Assembly (NCBI RefSeq): GCF_030068505.1
Contig: NZ_JAQOSO010000003.1
Span: 1-64,000 of the forward strand
Direction: 5' to 3'
Source of the DNA: Roseofilum capinflatum BLCC-M114
Lineage (GTDB): Bacteria; Cyanobacteriota; Cyanobacteriia; Cyanobacteriales; Desertifilaceae
Length of the DNA: 64,000 bases
In this document: positions 17,301 to 24,122 of the stretch, piece by piece
How the letters are laid out: each line of letters begins with the position of its first letter
Position numbering within the stretch: position 1 is the first letter of the stretch
The notes under the pieces: model-generated
The model's database searches: none
What the model was told of the DNA's origin: nothing
What the model saw: the letters and a program-made list of their open reading frames with translations, nothing else
Translations under genes and position numbers: made by a program

Positions 17301-18522
17301 TAATTCTGCCGTCTACTTCCGGTAGGGCGATATTCATGGCTACATCTCTGGGTAGGAGTCCCCGGTTGCCTTGTTGCCATTGCTCGACGGTGGAGCTGCT
17401 GAGGATGACTTGTAGGGTGGGGACATCTAATGTCGAGAAAAATGTAGGGGCGAAAAATTTTTCGCCCCTACCCGTATTTTGTAGGGATTGGATGGCGAAA
17501 CTGGTGGTATTGAGCAGAACTTGGATGGGTGGGTTGTCTGGAGGTTGGAACAGGTGTAGAATTTCTTCTTGGCAGTGGCGATCGCCCAAGCGATGCGGAG
17601 CATTATCGCGCAAAGACGACACAAAAACAGGAACCGGTGTTAACTGGCGCTGCACTAAAGCCTGACACAGGGACTCAATTGGAGCCGTATTTCCGGCGCA
17701 ATAATGGGCACGATAGAAGAGAATTCCCACTTTTGGCCAATTTTGCCCTAAAGCTTGGTTTTGCGGTAATACGCCCACTTTTGGGATGGGTTTCGGTTCA
17801 GCAATATTTTCGCCTTCCCACCCAATGGTAGGGGCGGGTTCACCAATAGAGCAGTTTTCGCTGCTATGCCCGGCCTTTTGATCCCCCCAACCCCCCTTAA
17901 AAAGGGGGGCAGGAACAGTCCCCCTTTTTAAGGGGGATTTAGGGGGATCTTTCTGGCTCATAATAGTGGAAAGTGCTGTATCTTGGTGAGAAGGGGAAAT
18001 AGTTTGTGTTTGATGCCCCGTAGCGGAACCCACCCTTACAGAACCCGCTAAAAACAACAACCCATTGCGAATATTTTCCACGCCCCCCTCGCTCCAATAG
18101 CGCCATAATCGGTTAACCTGCTGCAAAGAAACCGTCGAATGGCTCATCAACTCCATATCTGGAGCATCTTCACCAGGCATCACCACCAAAGCAATGCCCT
18201 GATTTTCAGCCAACTCCTTTACCACTTCCAAGCCATAAGACCAATAAGCCCGTCCTCCCAACAAACGCACCACAATCACCTGCGCGTGCTGCAATACCCG
18301 CTCGGCATAATCATCAATCGACAGTTGCTGCACCAAGTGCAACAGATTCGCCACCCGAATATCGGGAAACTGGGGCGGAAGATGGGGGAGAGTTGCCGCT
18401 AAGGTTTGAATATCTGTATCGGCTGCGGTGAGAATAACGATAGGGGCTGGAGTTTGTTCGAGGATAACCACCCCTTCATCTTGAGGGTTCCATCCTCCCG
18501 GAGTTGCGGCGATTCGATGCAT
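14311..18522 (-). CDS. cobN: Cobaltochelatase subunit CobN, with repeat-derived insertions
   Basis: This large subunit of the CobN/ChlH family inserts cobalt into the corrin ring in cobalamin synthesis, with an ATPase pair elsewhere. Recognisable blocks are VIHVGKHGNLEWLPGKSLAL, PFIVNDPGEGSQAKRR, NFYSVDIRAIPTETAW, LGLSMWGTSAMRTGGEDLAE and the C-terminal HNPWALRDMAERLLEAHQRG. They fit CobN better than ChlH. At 1403 residues it is long for the family. The excess is explained by low-conservation segments such as PPKSPLKRGTVPAPLFKGG and LGEPAPTGFA, encoded by palindromic repeats normally found between genes. The frame remains open throughout, so the protein may still work. It is divergent from the sensor kinase at 18744, with no cobalamin riboswitch that I can recognise. 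Confidence 0.92.
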   Translation of the reverse strand: MHRIAATPGGWNPQDEGVVILEQTPAPIVILTAADTDIQTLAATLPHLPPQFPDIRVANLLHLVQQLSIDDYAERVLQHAQVIVVRLLGGRAYWSYGLEVVKELAENQGIALVVMPGEDAPDMELMSHSTVSLQQVNRLWRYWSEGGVENIRNGLLFLAGSVRVGSATGHQTQTISPSHQDTALSTIMSQKDPPKSPLKRGTVPAPLFKGGWGDQKAGHSSENCSIGEPAPTIGWEGENIAEPKPIPKVGVLPQNQALGQNWPKVGILFYRAHYCAGNTAPIESLCQALVQRQLTPVPVFVSSLRDNAPHRLGDRHCQEEILHLFQPPDNPPIQVLLNTTSFAIQSLQNTGRGEKFFAPTFFSTLDVPTLQVILSSSTVEQWQQGNRGLLPRDVAMNIALPEVDGRIITRAISFKATQTYNEQLQTDVVQYQPVADRVNFVADLAKNWVKLRQKPAKERKIALILANYPTRDGRLANGVGLDTPASCVQILAALQQAGYELEDIPETGDDLITRLTAGVTNDWEGNEIRLNRGGMGEWGNGEMGLSLSQDDYEQAFGQLPVEVQQGINNRWGGIGDGGVGAGSSISGWQDDMTREPALPERWVTQPMTSSSYPDVRAGSQTSGWEDQKLGEPAPTGFAIAGLNLGNVFVGIQPSRGYDLDPSLNYHAPDLEPTPHYLAFYQWIKDIFQADAVIHVGKHGNLEWLPGKSLALSECCYPEVALGTMPHLYPFIVNDPGEGSQAKRRSQAVILDHLTPPLTRAELYGPLQQLETLVDEYYEADSLDPSRLPAIQSRITALIRQEHLDQDLGLTPEDLTGVTSQLSTRIDGYLCELKEAQIRDGLHIFGQCPQGRQLRDLIVAISRSRPQGITRALAEDLGLDFDPLTTDPTTRLEPPVVIENKTYHQVGDVVEQLETLAANYVDQLLVGAGFASRHETPTILSSHPDMGEPAPTTEKELTWIAETLYPQLQATRQEITNLLRGLDGRYIASGPSGAPTRGRAEVLPTGRNFYSVDIRAIPTETAWGMARKAAEALIERYTQENGEYPKTLGLSMWGTSAMRTGGEDLAEALWLLGVQPVWDGPSRRVVDFEVVPVSVLGRPRVDVTLRISGFFRDGFPNLIDLFNQVVEKVAALDEPEEENPLAGTVRRETEKWRELGLSEEQARERSHYRMFGSKPGAYGAGLQGLIESQNWRSDEDLARAYLNWSSYAYTGQGDGQSAPEVFAQRLQDLQVVLHNQDNREHDLLDSDDYYQFQGGLTAAVRSLKGENPTVYFGDHAVMNHPRIRTLQEEINRVYRSRVINPKWIAGVMRHGYKGAFEMAATVDYLFAYDATTHCVADHIYDGVSEAYLLDPKVQEFVEKHNPWALRDMAERLLEAHQRGLWTSASAERVDELRAIVHQAEANIE
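15671..15750. repeat. Palindromic repeat inside cobN, copy 1
   Basis: The ends GTAGGGGCGGGTT and AACCCGCCCCTAC are perfect 13-bp inverted repeats 80 bases apart. The sequence lies within the cobN frame and is translated. Other copies occur at 16619, 16727 and 17828. Confidence 0.8.
16619..16680. repeat. Palindromic repeat inside cobN, copy 2
   Basis: Inverted ends GTAGGGGCGGGTTCAC and GTGAACCCGCCCTTAC pair over 16 bp with one mismatch. The element is about 62 bases and lies in the cobN coding frame. Confidence 0.8.
16727..16788. repeat. Palindromic repeat inside cobN, copy 3
   Basis: Arms near GGAGGGCGGGTTCA and TGAACCCGCCCCTAC flank a short centre. It is separated from copy 2 by about 46 bases, so two elements lie almost side by side in the coding frame. 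Confidence 0.75.
16889..16930. repeat. Short ATTCCCC heptamer run inside cobN
   Basis: Three successive CATTCCCC-like units follow CCATCTCC. They are translated on the minus strand as a Gly/Met/Glu/Trp/Asn stretch. This is the same heptamer type that fills intergenic regions at 24183, 48560, 50590 and 56300. Confidence 0.65.
17444..17471. repeat. Perfect 28-bp palindrome inside cobN
   Basis: The half-site GTAGGGGCGAAAAA is followed immediately by its exact reverse complement. The outer GTAGGGGCG matches the ends of the other cobN repeats, so this looks like a minimal member of the family. Confidence 0.8.
17828..18039. repeat. Palindromic repeat inside cobN, copy 4, carrying a nested element
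   Basis: The left arm GTAGGGGCGGGTTCACC and right arm GGAACCCACCCTTAC are imperfect inverted repeats about 210 bases apart, far wider than in the other copies. The difference is partly explained by a second palindromic element at 17880-17949 lying inside. Confidence 0.65.
17880..17949. repeat. GATCCCCC palindromic element nested in a cobN repeat
   Basis: This 70-bp element begins GATCCCCC and ends GGGGGATC. It contains two CCCCCTTAAAAAGGGGG-like stems. It is a type common in cyanobacterial intergenic DNA, yet here it is translated as part of CobN. Confidence 0.75.
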
Positions 18523-18743
18523 TGTGAGTATAAACCTATATTAAGATAAACGGTCAAAACCTAAAACTTTCCCAACGTTTCAGGGGGGTGGAGATCAAAA
18601 AGAGCATAGGATATGTAAATCGGAGAATGGCAAGCCCTCTGACTAAGGGACAGGAAGCAGGATTTATCAACTGTGGTGTCCGCTCTCCTCCTTGATCTGC
18701 CGTATCTTCATCTATCCTGCGATCTTCTGACTAAGCAATAGTA

Positions 18744-21008
18744 ATGCTACCTCATCGAATTTTAGATTACAAGACCTTTAAGCAGCTTTATGTCTTGTTA
18801 CAGGGTAAGGCCGATACTTTGGGAGAGGCTGCGATCTGTATCACTGAGAGGATTTTACATCAGACCGATTCCTCTTGGAATTATGGGCGATCGCAGTTTT
18901 TGGTTTTAGTGTCTCCAGCCTTGAGGGTGTTGTTAATTGGTACGCCTCTCGGTCACGCCTCTATTCATGAAGTTCCCTATCTTCAGGTCGAGTTTACCTT
19001 TGATGTCCAACCGATTACAGTTTTTCTTAAACAACTCCTACAGGAATTATCCGATCCCGCCCTAGTGCATCAAGCTTTAAAAAAAGTAATTCGTACCCCT
19101 CAAGTGAATTCGGCTTATTTACAAGGGGAGTTGATCCTGCAAATTTTAACTCGAATTGAACAGTCGGAAACAGGATCGCAAGAGTGTTTTACGGGTTCTT
19201 TTATGAATCCAGCCAGACAAGAGAGGTTATATTATCAAATTATTGCCCAAATGCAGCAAGGGGTAGATTTACCCACAATTTTGTCAACGGCTGTGGAAGA
19301 ATGGCGAAGTTTCTTGCAGGTCGATCGCCTATTGATTTATCAATTTGATGTATTTAAAGGTCAAGACTATAACCCAATCAATTCACCCAAAAGCTGGGGC
19401 TATATTACCTATGAAGCTAAGGGAGGAAATTCGATTCCGCCCGTACTTCATTTAACGGAGGAAAAGTCTTGTTTTGCCTATGGATGTAAAGGCCGGGAAA
19501 AATATCAACAAGGCTGGGTAGCCACCATTTCGGATGTGGAAGTTAGCTATCAGGATGCTCCCTGTTTATTAGATCTATTGCGTCATTATCATGTTCGGGC
19601 TAAGTTAGTGGTTCCGATTTTGGTACGCAAACAAATTTGGGGATTGATGATTGCCCATCAATGTCACTATCCTCGACGTTGGTTGGAATGGGAAAAACAT
19701 GCGCTTAAACGATTAGCCGATTATTTGGCGATCGCCATCGATCGATCGCAGAACGAACCAGATCTTAACTTGAGTTCTTTAGAGTCTAAATCTGTGCATG
19801 AAGATGTGGAAGCAGGGGAATATAATCTGCAATCTTCTCTTTTAAGAAGTCAGATTCAGAATCGTATAAAAAGTGAATTTTTGGCTGCAATTAGTCATGA
19901 GTTACGCACCCCCTTAACTTATATTATTGGTATGTCTGCAACCCTACTAAGGTTAGCTTTTTCTCCTGAAGATCCTGCCCATAAGCTAAGTGTAGATAAA
20001 CAAAGAAAATATTTACAGAAGATACAAGATAGCGGCCGTCATTTACTAGATTTGATTAATAATTTACTAGATCTTGCTCAGTTAGAAGCGGGAAAAACAA
20101 TCCTCAATATTCGTAAGTTTTCTTTGAGTGGATTGGTTCGTAATTGTCAAAATTCTTTTCAAAAAACAGCTCAAGATCAAGGAATTAATTTGATTGTGAA
20201 TGTTTCTTTGTCTGAAGAAGAAGATGTTTTTTCTGGAGATCAATACAGAGTACAACAAATTTTGCTCAATTTAATTAACAATGCGATCAAGTTCACAGGA
20301 GAAGGAGGGGAAGTAATTGTAACGGTTTGGCGTGAAGAAGAGAGGACGATTTTTAAGGTTGAAGATACAGGTATTGGTATTAACCAAAACTCATTTTCTT
20401 TCTTATTTGAGAAATTTCAGCAATTGGAAACAACTTATGAACGTGAATATCCCGGTCTAGGGTTAGGATTAGCCCTTACTCGTCAATTGGTAGAGCTTCA
20501 TGGAGGCTTAATTGAAGTGGATTCAACCTTGGGAGTGGGATCGGTATTTACGGTGAGTTTACCGTCTCAACCCCAAGGTAAAGTGTCCTTGAAATCTTCG
20601 GGACAGAGTTCACTAAATCCCTGGGCGGGAACCATTCCTTTAGGACGCTTAGTTTTGATTCAAGAAGATGAACAGATGGCGTGGGAAATTTGTGATTTGC
20701 TCACCGCAGCCGGATATCAAGCCATTTGGTTATTAAATGGCTCAACAGTCACTCAGCAAATCGAAGTGTTGCGACCTTTAGCGATTATTACAGAAACTCA
20801 GTTGCCGGATATGAGTGTTCAAGAATTAATTACTATTTTGCGAAATTCAACCACGACTTATACAATCAAAGTGTTGGCGATCGCCGATCGCTCTGAACAA
20901 CAAGAGCTATCCCAAGATCCCCTCACCCAACCGGATGTCTATCTGAGTAAACCCTTACAACTCGAAGAACTCCTACAAACCCTGAGCCGCATCCTCTCGC
21001 CCAAGTAA
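18744..21008 (+). CDS. GAF-containing hybrid sensor histidine kinase with degenerate receiver
   Basis: Residues 1 to about 120 form an unassigned sensory region. A phytochrome-type GAF domain follows (about 165-335; DRLLIYQFD, then YHVRAKLVVPILVRKQIWGLMIAHQC). The kinase core has the phosphorylated His near 384 ([12 protein letters not shown]), an N box LLNLINNAIKF near 510, DTGIGI and GLGLGLALT. From about residue 632 there is a receiver-like domain with Lys736 (YLSKP) but Glu684 where the phospho-accepting Asp should be (ITETQLPDM). The GAF lacks an obvious bilin-binding Cys-His pair, so light sensing is not assured. The protein is cytoplasmic, with no membrane segments. It is divergent from cobN and 41 bases before nanE. 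Confidence 0.9.
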   Translation: MLPHRILDYKTFKQLYVLLQGKADTLGEAAICITERILHQTDSSWNYGRSQFLVLVSPALRVLLIGTPLGHASIHEVPYLQVEFTFDVQPITVFLKQLLQELSDPALVHQALKKVIRTPQVNSAYLQGELILQILTRIEQSETGSQECFTGSFMNPARQERLYYQIIAQMQQGVDLPTILSTAVEEWRSFLQVDRLLIYQFDVFKGQDYNPINSPKSWGYITYEAKGGNSIPPVLHLTEEKSCFAYGCKGREKYQQGWVATISDVEVSYQDAPCLLDLLRHYHVRAKLVVPILVRKQIWGLMIAHQCHYPRRWLEWEKHALKRLADYLAIAIDRSQNEPDLNLSSLESKSVHEDVEAGEYNLQSSLLRSQIQNRIKSEFLAAISHELRTPLTYIIGMSATLLRLAFSPEDPAHKLSVDKQRKYLQKIQDSGRHLLDLINNLLDLAQLEAGKTILNIRKFSLSGLVRNCQNSFQKTAQDQGINLIVNVSLSEEEDVFSGDQYRVQQILLNLINNAIKFTGEGGEVIVTVWREEERTIFKVEDTGIGINQNSFSFLFEKFQQLETTYEREYPGLGLGLALTRQLVELHGGLIEVDSTLGVGSVFTVSLPSQPQGKVSLKSSGQSSLNPWAGTIPLGRLVLIQEDEQMAWEICDLLTAAGYQAIWLLNGSTVTQQIEVLRPLAIITETQLPDMSVQELITILRNSTTTYTIKVLAIADRSEQQELSQDPLTQPDVYLSKPLQLEELLQTLSRILSPK

Positions 21009-21049
21009 GATCGATTAAAAACCAAAAATGAGTAACCGTTACAGAATCA

Positions 21050-21760
21050 ATGATGATCAACTCACTCGATAGACGATCGCTACAAGGATTAATTGTCTCT
21101 TGCCAAGCGCCTCCCGACTCCCCTCTCCATCACCCCTCGGTCATTGCAGCCATGGCCAAAGCCGCCCTCAATCAAGGAGCAACAGCCGTTCGCATTGATA
21201 CCCCTACCCATATCCAAGCCGTCCGGCAACAGACCGATGCGCCCATTATTGGCCTCTGGAAGCGCCAATTCCCCGATTCTGAGATCTACATTACCCCCCA
21301 GTTTGACCAAGCCCTAGAACTGGCCCAAGCGGGCGCAGATTGGATTGCGATCGATGCCACCAACCGCCCCCGGCCAGGAGGCGAAACCCTAGAAACCCTG
21401 ATTACACAAATTCATCAGCAGCTTAATAAACCCGTGTTTGCCGATGTCGATACCCTAGAGTCGGCAAACGTTGCATTTCAGGCCGGAGCAGATTTACTCG
21501 CCACCACCTTGTACGGATATACCCCCCAAACCCAAGACCTCACCCCCCCAGGGTATGACCTCCTAGAGCAACTCGTGCAACAGTTTAGTTGCCCCATCGT
21601 GTGCGAAGGGGGCATTGCTTCCCCAGAGATGGCCCAGAACGCCTTAGATTTAGGGGCAATGGCTGTGGTCGTCGGTACAGATATTACCGGAATTGACCAG
21701 AAGGTTAAATCTTATCAACAAATTTTGTCCACAGCTAAATCCGTAAGATATGCTGAATAA
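21050..21760 (+). CDS. nanE: Putative N-acetylmannosamine-6-phosphate 2-epimerase
   Basis: The protein converts ManNAc-6-phosphate to GlcNAc-6-phosphate in the NanE family (TIM barrel). Typical blocks are present: LIVSCQAPPDSPLHHPSVIAAMAKAA at the start, APIIGLWKR, ITPQFDQALELAQAGADWIAIDAT, PVFADVDTLESA, ATTLYGYT and VCEGGIASPEMAQNALDLGAMAVVVGTDIT. The catalytic Lys is in GLWKR. At 236 residues it is of normal length. No sialic acid genes are nearby, so it may serve amino-sugar recycling here. It lies between the sensor kinase and terD on the same strand. Confidence 0.9.
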   Translation: MMINSLDRRSLQGLIVSCQAPPDSPLHHPSVIAAMAKAALNQGATAVRIDTPTHIQAVRQQTDAPIIGLWKRQFPDSEIYITPQFDQALELAQAGADWIAIDATNRPRPGGETLETLITQIHQQLNKPVFADVDTLESANVAFQAGADLLATTLYGYTPQTQDLTPPGYDLLEQLVQQFSCPIVCEGGIASPEMAQNALDLGAMAVVVGTDITGIDQKVKSYQQILSTAKSVRYAE

Positions 21761-21784
21761 AGTCGTCAATTGACTTAAATGATT

Positions 21785-22354
21785 ATGGCCATTTCTCTAG
21801 CGAAAGGACAAAAAGTTTCTCTGGAAAAAGCATCTCCAGGAATTGAAGCGGCTTTTATGGGTTTAGGATGGGACATTAAAGCCACAGATACGGGGGTTGA
21901 TTTTGACCTGGATGCCTCGGTTTTTCTCTTAGGGGAAAATGAAAAATTAGTTTCTGAAAAACATCTGATCTTTTACAATAACAAAAAAAGTCCAGATGGG
22001 GCAGTCGAGTACATGGGGGATAACCGCACCGGTGCGGGGGAAGGCGATGATGAAGTCGTTATCCTTGACTTGCGGAAAATTGCCCCAGAGGTGATGAAAA
22101 TGGTGTTTACTGTGACCATTTATGAGGCGGAACAACGCAAACAAAATTTTGGCCAGGTGAGTAATGCTTATGTGCGTCTGGTGAATGTGAAGACCAAGGA
22201 AGAAGCTATTCGCTATGACTTAGATGAGGATTATTCCATTGAAACGGCAATGATTATCACCGAGTTGTATCGGAAAGATGGAGAATGGCGGATGAATGCG
22301 GTAGGTGCTGGCTATGGTGGTGGGCTGCAAGCTCTTTTAGACCGCTATAGTTAA
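21785..22354 (+). CDS. TerD family stress protein
   Basis: The sequence MAISLAKGQKVSLEKASPGIEAAFMGLGWD is typical of TerD/TerZ/CABP proteins. The acidic calcium-binding positions follow in DFDLDASVFLL and GDNRTGAGEGDDE. TerD proteins bind Ca2+ and are linked to stress, tellurite and phage responses; the exact role in cyanobacteria is open. I chose the second ATG (21785) because family members begin at MAISL; an ATG two codons upstream exists. A hairpin follows the stop. Confidence 0.9.
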   Translation: MAISLAKGQKVSLEKASPGIEAAFMGLGWDIKATDTGVDFDLDASVFLLGENEKLVSEKHLIFYNNKKSPDGAVEYMGDNRTGAGEGDDEVVILDLRKIAPEVMKMVFTVTIYEAEQRKQNFGQVSNAYVRLVNVKTKEEAIRYDLDEDYSIETAMIITELYRKDGEWRMNAVGAGYGGGLQALLDRYS

Positions 22355-22372
22355 GCTATCTGTATAAGAAAG

Positions 22373-22428
22373 CTCCCTTAAAAGCAGACAGGGCAAGGAA
22401 GAACCCATTCCAGGCTGCTTTTAGGGAG
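22373..22428 (+). terminator. Hairpin after terD
   Basis: CTCCCTTAAAAGCAG and CTGCTTTTAGGGAG form a long stem with one bulge and a loop of about 27 bases, 18 bases after the terD stop. The T run after it is weak, so termination strength is uncertain. Confidence 0.5.
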
Positions 22429-22677
22429 TATTCTTGGCCCAGTTGTTGAAAACTGGGTTTTTTCAGAACACAAGCATCACTATATAGTCATACAATATAA
22501 ATAAGAAATAGGCAAGGGTAGCTAGAGTTAGCTATCTTTCCTGTCGGTAAATAGACAGGTAACGCCCCTCATAACAGCACCAGGCGCTGTATCAAGATAA
22601 ACAATTTCATCTTGATATCACTATAAAGCTATGTTACGATTAAAATGTCTTGATTGCGATCTAAGGAGGTAAATCAG
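22429..22677 (+). promoter_or_regulatory. Regulatory region upstream of the Rieske gene, two operator-like motifs and a dyad
   Basis: The region holds ATCACTATATAG at 22476-22487, identical over 12 bases to the centre of the sqr dyad. It also holds a 22-bp match to the sqr element at 22615-22636 (20 identical). A separate inverted repeat, ATCAAGAT and ATCTTGAT with a 10-base spacer (22591-22616), abuts the second motif. The second motif ends 41 bases before the start codon, where a repressor could block transcription. A strong AAGGAGG ribosome site precedes the ATG. Confidence 0.55.
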
Positions 22678-23199
22678 ATGGAAGAGGCTTATCCCTCAAT
22701 GTCCCGCAGACAGTTTCTCAACTTTCTGACAGGGGCGACAGTAGCGACGACGGTAGTTGCTGGTCTTTATCCTGCGGGTCAATTTTTCCTTCCCCGTCCA
22801 GAAACCGATGAGCAGGGTGGAATTTTGGCCAAGGATATTCATGGAAAGTTAATCCCTGCCAGCCAAATTTTAGCGGCTCCTCCCCAGAGTCGTGCTTTGG
22901 TGGCTGGCTTGAGTGGAGAGCCAACGTATCTGACGGTTACAGAACGGGGTGAATTACATCCTTGGGGCATTGTTGATAACTGTACCCACTTAGGTTGTAC
23001 GTTCCCTTGGAATGGTAATGCGAATCAATTCCAGTGTCCCTGTCATGGCTCTCTCTATGATGCTGAAGGTCGAGTGTTACGGGGGCCAGCTCCCCTACCT
23101 TTGCGTCTGACCCATGTGAAAATAGAGGGGGATTATATTCGGATTTCTCCTTGGACAGAAACCGATCCTCGGACTGGGAAAATGCCTTGGTGGGTTTAG
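22678..23199 (+). CDS. Divergent Rieske iron-sulfur protein, PetC paralogue
   Basis: This 173-residue protein has a twin-arginine start ([13 protein letters not shown]) and a hydrophobic anchor (about 17-37). Its Rieske fold has both cluster motifs: C102-T-H104-L-G-C107 and C120-P-C122-H123-G. It matches the overall plan of cytochrome b6f PetC, including the [10 protein letters not shown] and WTETDPRTG endings. It differs around [17 protein letters not shown], so it may be a PetC2/PetC3-like alternative subunit with a different potential or stability. AGGAGG directly before the ATG at 22678 fixes the start; a TTG 24 bases upstream is less likely. Its promoter shares an element with sqr, suggesting joint control. 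Confidence 0.85.
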   Translation: MEEAYPSMSRRQFLNFLTGATVATTVVAGLYPAGQFFLPRPETDEQGGILAKDIHGKLIPASQILAAPPQSRALVAGLSGEPTYLTVTERGELHPWGIVDNCTHLGCTFPWNGNANQFQCPCHGSLYDAEGRVLRGPAPLPLRLTHVKIEGDYIRISPWTETDPRTGKMPWWV

Positions 23200-23231
23200 G
23201 TTATCTCATTTCCCTATTAACATGCGACTGA

Positions 23232-23254
23232 ACAAGGGGCCCCTAGCCCCTTGT
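23232..23254 (+). terminator. Hairpin after the Rieske gene
   Basis: ACAAGGGG and CCCCTTGT form an 8-bp stem around a 7-base loop, 33 bases after the stop. No clear T run follows, so this is a possible terminator or processing site. Confidence 0.45.
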
Positions 23255-23281
23255 CCTTGAAGGACTAATTATTAATTACTT

Positions 23282-24112
23282 ATGAATCTCAACCAACTCA
23301 AAATAACCGTCTTGGTGGAAAATCGTGCCGGAGGTCGAGGGTTACTCGGAGAGCATGGCATTTCGTTTTTCATTGAAGCAGATGGCTATAAGATTCTGTT
23401 TGATACGGGACAGGGACTGGTGTTACAGCACAATGCCGAAAACTTGGGGATTTCTTTATCGGCTCTCGATGCCATTGTTCTCAGCCATGGCCATTACGAT
23501 CATACGGGGGGGTTGCCCAGTTTAGAGGCTTCTCCAGAGGATGGCCCGGTGTTGTTTCTCCATCCCCAGGCGATCGCCCCTAAATATAGCCCTAGAGGAC
23601 ATATCGGCTTGCTTGACTCTGAGAAACTGTTAGCCGATTATGGCGATCGCATCGTCTGGACTCAAAACCCTACAGAAATTTGTCCGGGAGTCTATGCAAC
23701 CGGAACCATTCCCCGCACCCATCCCCTAGAGGATACGGGGGGATCGTTTTGGCAAGATGCCCAACATCGTCGCGTCGATCCCCTATGGGACGATCAAGCC
23801 TTATATTTGTATAGTCCGGAGGGGTTAGTGGTGTTGTTCGGTTGTGCCCATGCGGGGGCGATCAATACCCTGAATTATATTGCCCAGATTACCGAGAGCG
23901 ATCGCATCTATGCAGTGATGGGAGGAATGCATTTGTTACGGGCTGACGATCGCCGCTTGCACGCTACCGTAGAGACTCTCAAGCGCTATCAGGTGCAACG
24001 CATTGGCGCAAACCATTGTACAGGAATGAAGGCCATGAGTGTTTTATGGCATGATTTAGGCGATCGCTGTGTAGAAGCTCATGTAGGCACACAATGGTGC
24101 TTTGGGGCGTGA
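23282..24112 (+). CDS. Metallo-beta-lactamase-fold hydrolase (COG1237-like)
   Basis: The metal-binding motif H69-G-H71-Y-D73-H74-T-G-G is intact. Further conserved positions are GCAHAGAINTL and GGMHL near residues 190-225 and ANHCTG near 245. The pattern fits COG1237, whose archaeal members include the ribofuranosylaminobenzene 5'-phosphate synthase-like proteins; substrates in bacteria are unknown. The protein is cytoplasmic and of normal length (276 residues). It follows the Rieske gene by 82 bases with a hairpin between, so cotranscription is uncertain. The heptamer array starts just after it. Confidence 0.85.
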   Translation: MNLNQLKITVLVENRAGGRGLLGEHGISFFIEADGYKILFDTGQGLVLQHNAENLGISLSALDAIVLSHGHYDHTGGLPSLEASPEDGPVLFLHPQAIAPKYSPRGHIGLLDSEKLLADYGDRIVWTQNPTEICPGVYATGTIPRTHPLEDTGGSFWQDAQHRRVDPLWDDQALYLYSPEGLVVLFGCAHAGAINTLNYIAQITESDRIYAVMGGMHLLRADDRRLHATVETLKRYQVQRIGANHCTGMKAMSVLWHDLGDRCVEAHVGTQWCFGA

Positions 24113-24122
24113 TGAACCGGAT

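Noticed and set aside
18523-18743. Possible cobalamin riboswitch upstream of cobN
   Set aside because: AGGGACAGGAAGCAGG vaguely recalls a B12 box, but it is on the wrong strand for cobN and the other conserved blocks are missing.
21785-22354. Complete tellurite resistance or phage-defence ter island
   Set aside because: Only one TerD gene is present; the usual ter partners are absent.
22646-22677. Upstream TTG start for the Rieske protein
   Set aside because: The AGGAGG site fits the ATG at 22678, and the TTG would place extra residues before the twin-arginine signal.
23282-24112. Persulfide dioxygenase linked to sulfide oxidation
   Set aside because: The metal motif is general for the metallo-beta-lactamase fold, and the rest resembles COG1237 rather than ETHE1-type enzymes; position near the Rieske gene alone is not enough.
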